5,946 nt of DNA. Origin: CAZWUL01 sp964636625 (GTDB lineage: Bacteria; Atribacterota; Phoenicimicrobiia; Phoenicimicrobiales; Stramentimicrobiaceae). The position numbers were made by a program, and so were the translations under genes. Positions 5,476 to 5,946 of this stretch are shown here, piece after piece (positions within the stretch are counted from its first letter, which is position 1; each line of letters opens with the position of its first letter). Below the pieces are notes generated by a model that saw only the letters and a list, made by a program, of their open reading frames with translations, was not told where the DNA came from and searched no databases. The DNA lies in the NCBI GenBank assembly GCA_964636625.1, contig CAZWUL010000064.1, positions 1 through 5,946 on the forward strand, written 5' to 3'.

Positions 5476-5946
5476 ATGAGCCTGATTATGACTTACATTG
5501 GAAGTAAAGGTTGTGTAATGGCTGCAGACAAACGCAGCATAGGATTTTTAGGAGACAAAAACCAAAGAGAACTTTTGGAAGAGGATTTATACTCTGGTAA
5601 AATCGATTCAGATGAAAAACTCCTTAAAAGGGCGAAAGAACTGGATATAAACCTTAAAATTAGTGACCAGGGCGAAAAAATTCGGAACCTTGGCAAAGTT
5701 CTGGTGGGTGAGGTTAAAATTCGAGCCACCCATGAAACTAAACGGAAAAGGATATACGCCACCACCAATGGTTACCACCAGGTTGAGCTCACTGGTTCAG
5801 AGATTCAGAATGTTAAAAGTGGCCAGAGTTCAATCGTGATTTTCGGGAATAAAATTACCAAAGAAATTGCAGGGAAAAGTTTTTTTAAACTTTTCCCTGC
5901 AATTTCTTTGGTAATTTTATTCCCGAAAAGCACGATTGTACGCTGG
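5476..5946 (+). CDS. DUF2121-like archaeal protein of unknown function, 3' end missing and distorted
   Basis: The open frame starts MSLIMTYIGSKGCVMAADKRSIGFLGDK and runs without a stop to the window end (157 codons). From memory it resembles the DUF2121/COG4079 family of methanogen proteins, with recognisable stretches such as ELLEEDLYSGKI, VLVGEVKIRATHETKRKRIYATTNGY and SSIVIFGNKITKEIA. The N-terminal pattern of a short strand, a glycine, then GCVMAADKR is reminiscent of proteasome beta-type NTN hydrolases, but there is no visible catalytic N-terminal threonine, so enzymatic activity is not claimed. Function is unknown. Residues up to about 136 (base 5882) look genuine; residues after that (FKLFPAISLVILFPKS...) are encoded by the reverse complement of the preceding 60 bases and are probably spurious. 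The true gene presumably continues beyond the window. A spacer of 286 bases separates it from the signalling genes, so a functional link is not implied. Confidence 0.75.
   Translation, partial: MSLIMTYIGSKGCVMAADKRSIGFLGDKNQRELLEEDLYSGKIDSDEKLLKRAKELDINLKISDQGEKIRNLGKVLVGEVKIRATHETKRKRIYATTNGYHQVELTGSEIQNVKSGQSSIVIFGNKITKEIAGKSFFKLFPAISLVILFPKSTIVRW
5823..5946. repeat. 60-bp near-perfect inverted repeat (fold-back) at window end
   Basis: Bases 5823-5882 pair with 5887-5946 around a 4-base TTTT loop. I count 57 of 60 matching pairs; mismatches are at 5839/5930, 5830/5939 and 5827/5942, all in the outer part of the second arm near the window edge. The first arm encodes a conserved part of the DUF2121-like protein; the second is its antisense. 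An end exactly at the sequence boundary and a location within a conserved gene favour a chimeric fold-back from amplification, library preparation or assembly over a natural hairpin. Confidence 0.93.

Noticed and set aside
5493..5768. 91-codon minus-strand open frame within the DUF2121-like gene
   Set aside because: It is antisense to a conserved-looking plus-strand protein with a good ribosome site; the minus-strand product has an arginine- and serine-rich composition typical of shadow frames.
5823..5946. Strong hairpin as an intrinsic terminator or regulatory RNA
   Set aside because: The arms are far longer than a terminator, no stop codon precedes it, the first arm encodes a conserved protein segment, and the repeat stops exactly at the sequence end; an artefact explains it better.

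Overview
The window looks like a piece of a methanogenic archaeon's chromosome, most likely a Methanobacterium-type member of the Methanobacteriales. The evidence is an AT-rich genome with A/T-only spacers, archaeal-style Shine-Dalgarno matches to GGAGGTGAT, a terminal fragment of a family I recognise as DUF2121 (known to me mainly from methanogens), and a response regulator whose C-terminal output domain is of a methanogen-restricted type. The lineage call is inference from protein recall; no search was run.

Layout, all genes on the + strand. Positions 1-326 hold the 3' end of uvrA (excinuclease subunit A). A 628-base AT-rich gene-free spacer follows. Then come four signalling genes in two modules. 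Module A (955-2373) is a small membrane-anchored histidine kinase of the phytochrome-kinase class, followed by a single-domain Rcp1-like response regulator. Module B (2542-5189) is a soluble REC-PAS-PAS-HisKA_2-HATPase kinase that overlaps by one base (TGATG) with a response regulator carrying REC plus a cysteine-rich output domain. After a 286-base spacer, a DUF2121-like gene starts at 5476 and runs off the window.

How the genes may work together: each kinase sits directly upstream of a regulator, so the simplest reading is two cognate pairs. The module B kinase also carries an N-terminal receiver domain with its phosphorylation residues intact, so module A could feed module B, making the four genes one branched phosphorelay. 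Neither regulator has a recognisable DNA-binding domain, so outputs are probably protein-protein contacts or a metal/thiol-dependent domain rather than direct promoter binding.

The last 124 bases (5823-5946) form an almost perfect 60-bp inverted repeat with a 4-base loop that ends exactly at the window edge, inside the DUF2121-like coding region. It looks like a fold-back assembly or amplification artefact, so the protein sequence after about residue 136 of that gene should not be trusted. I see no tRNA, rRNA, CRISPR array or insertion sequence.
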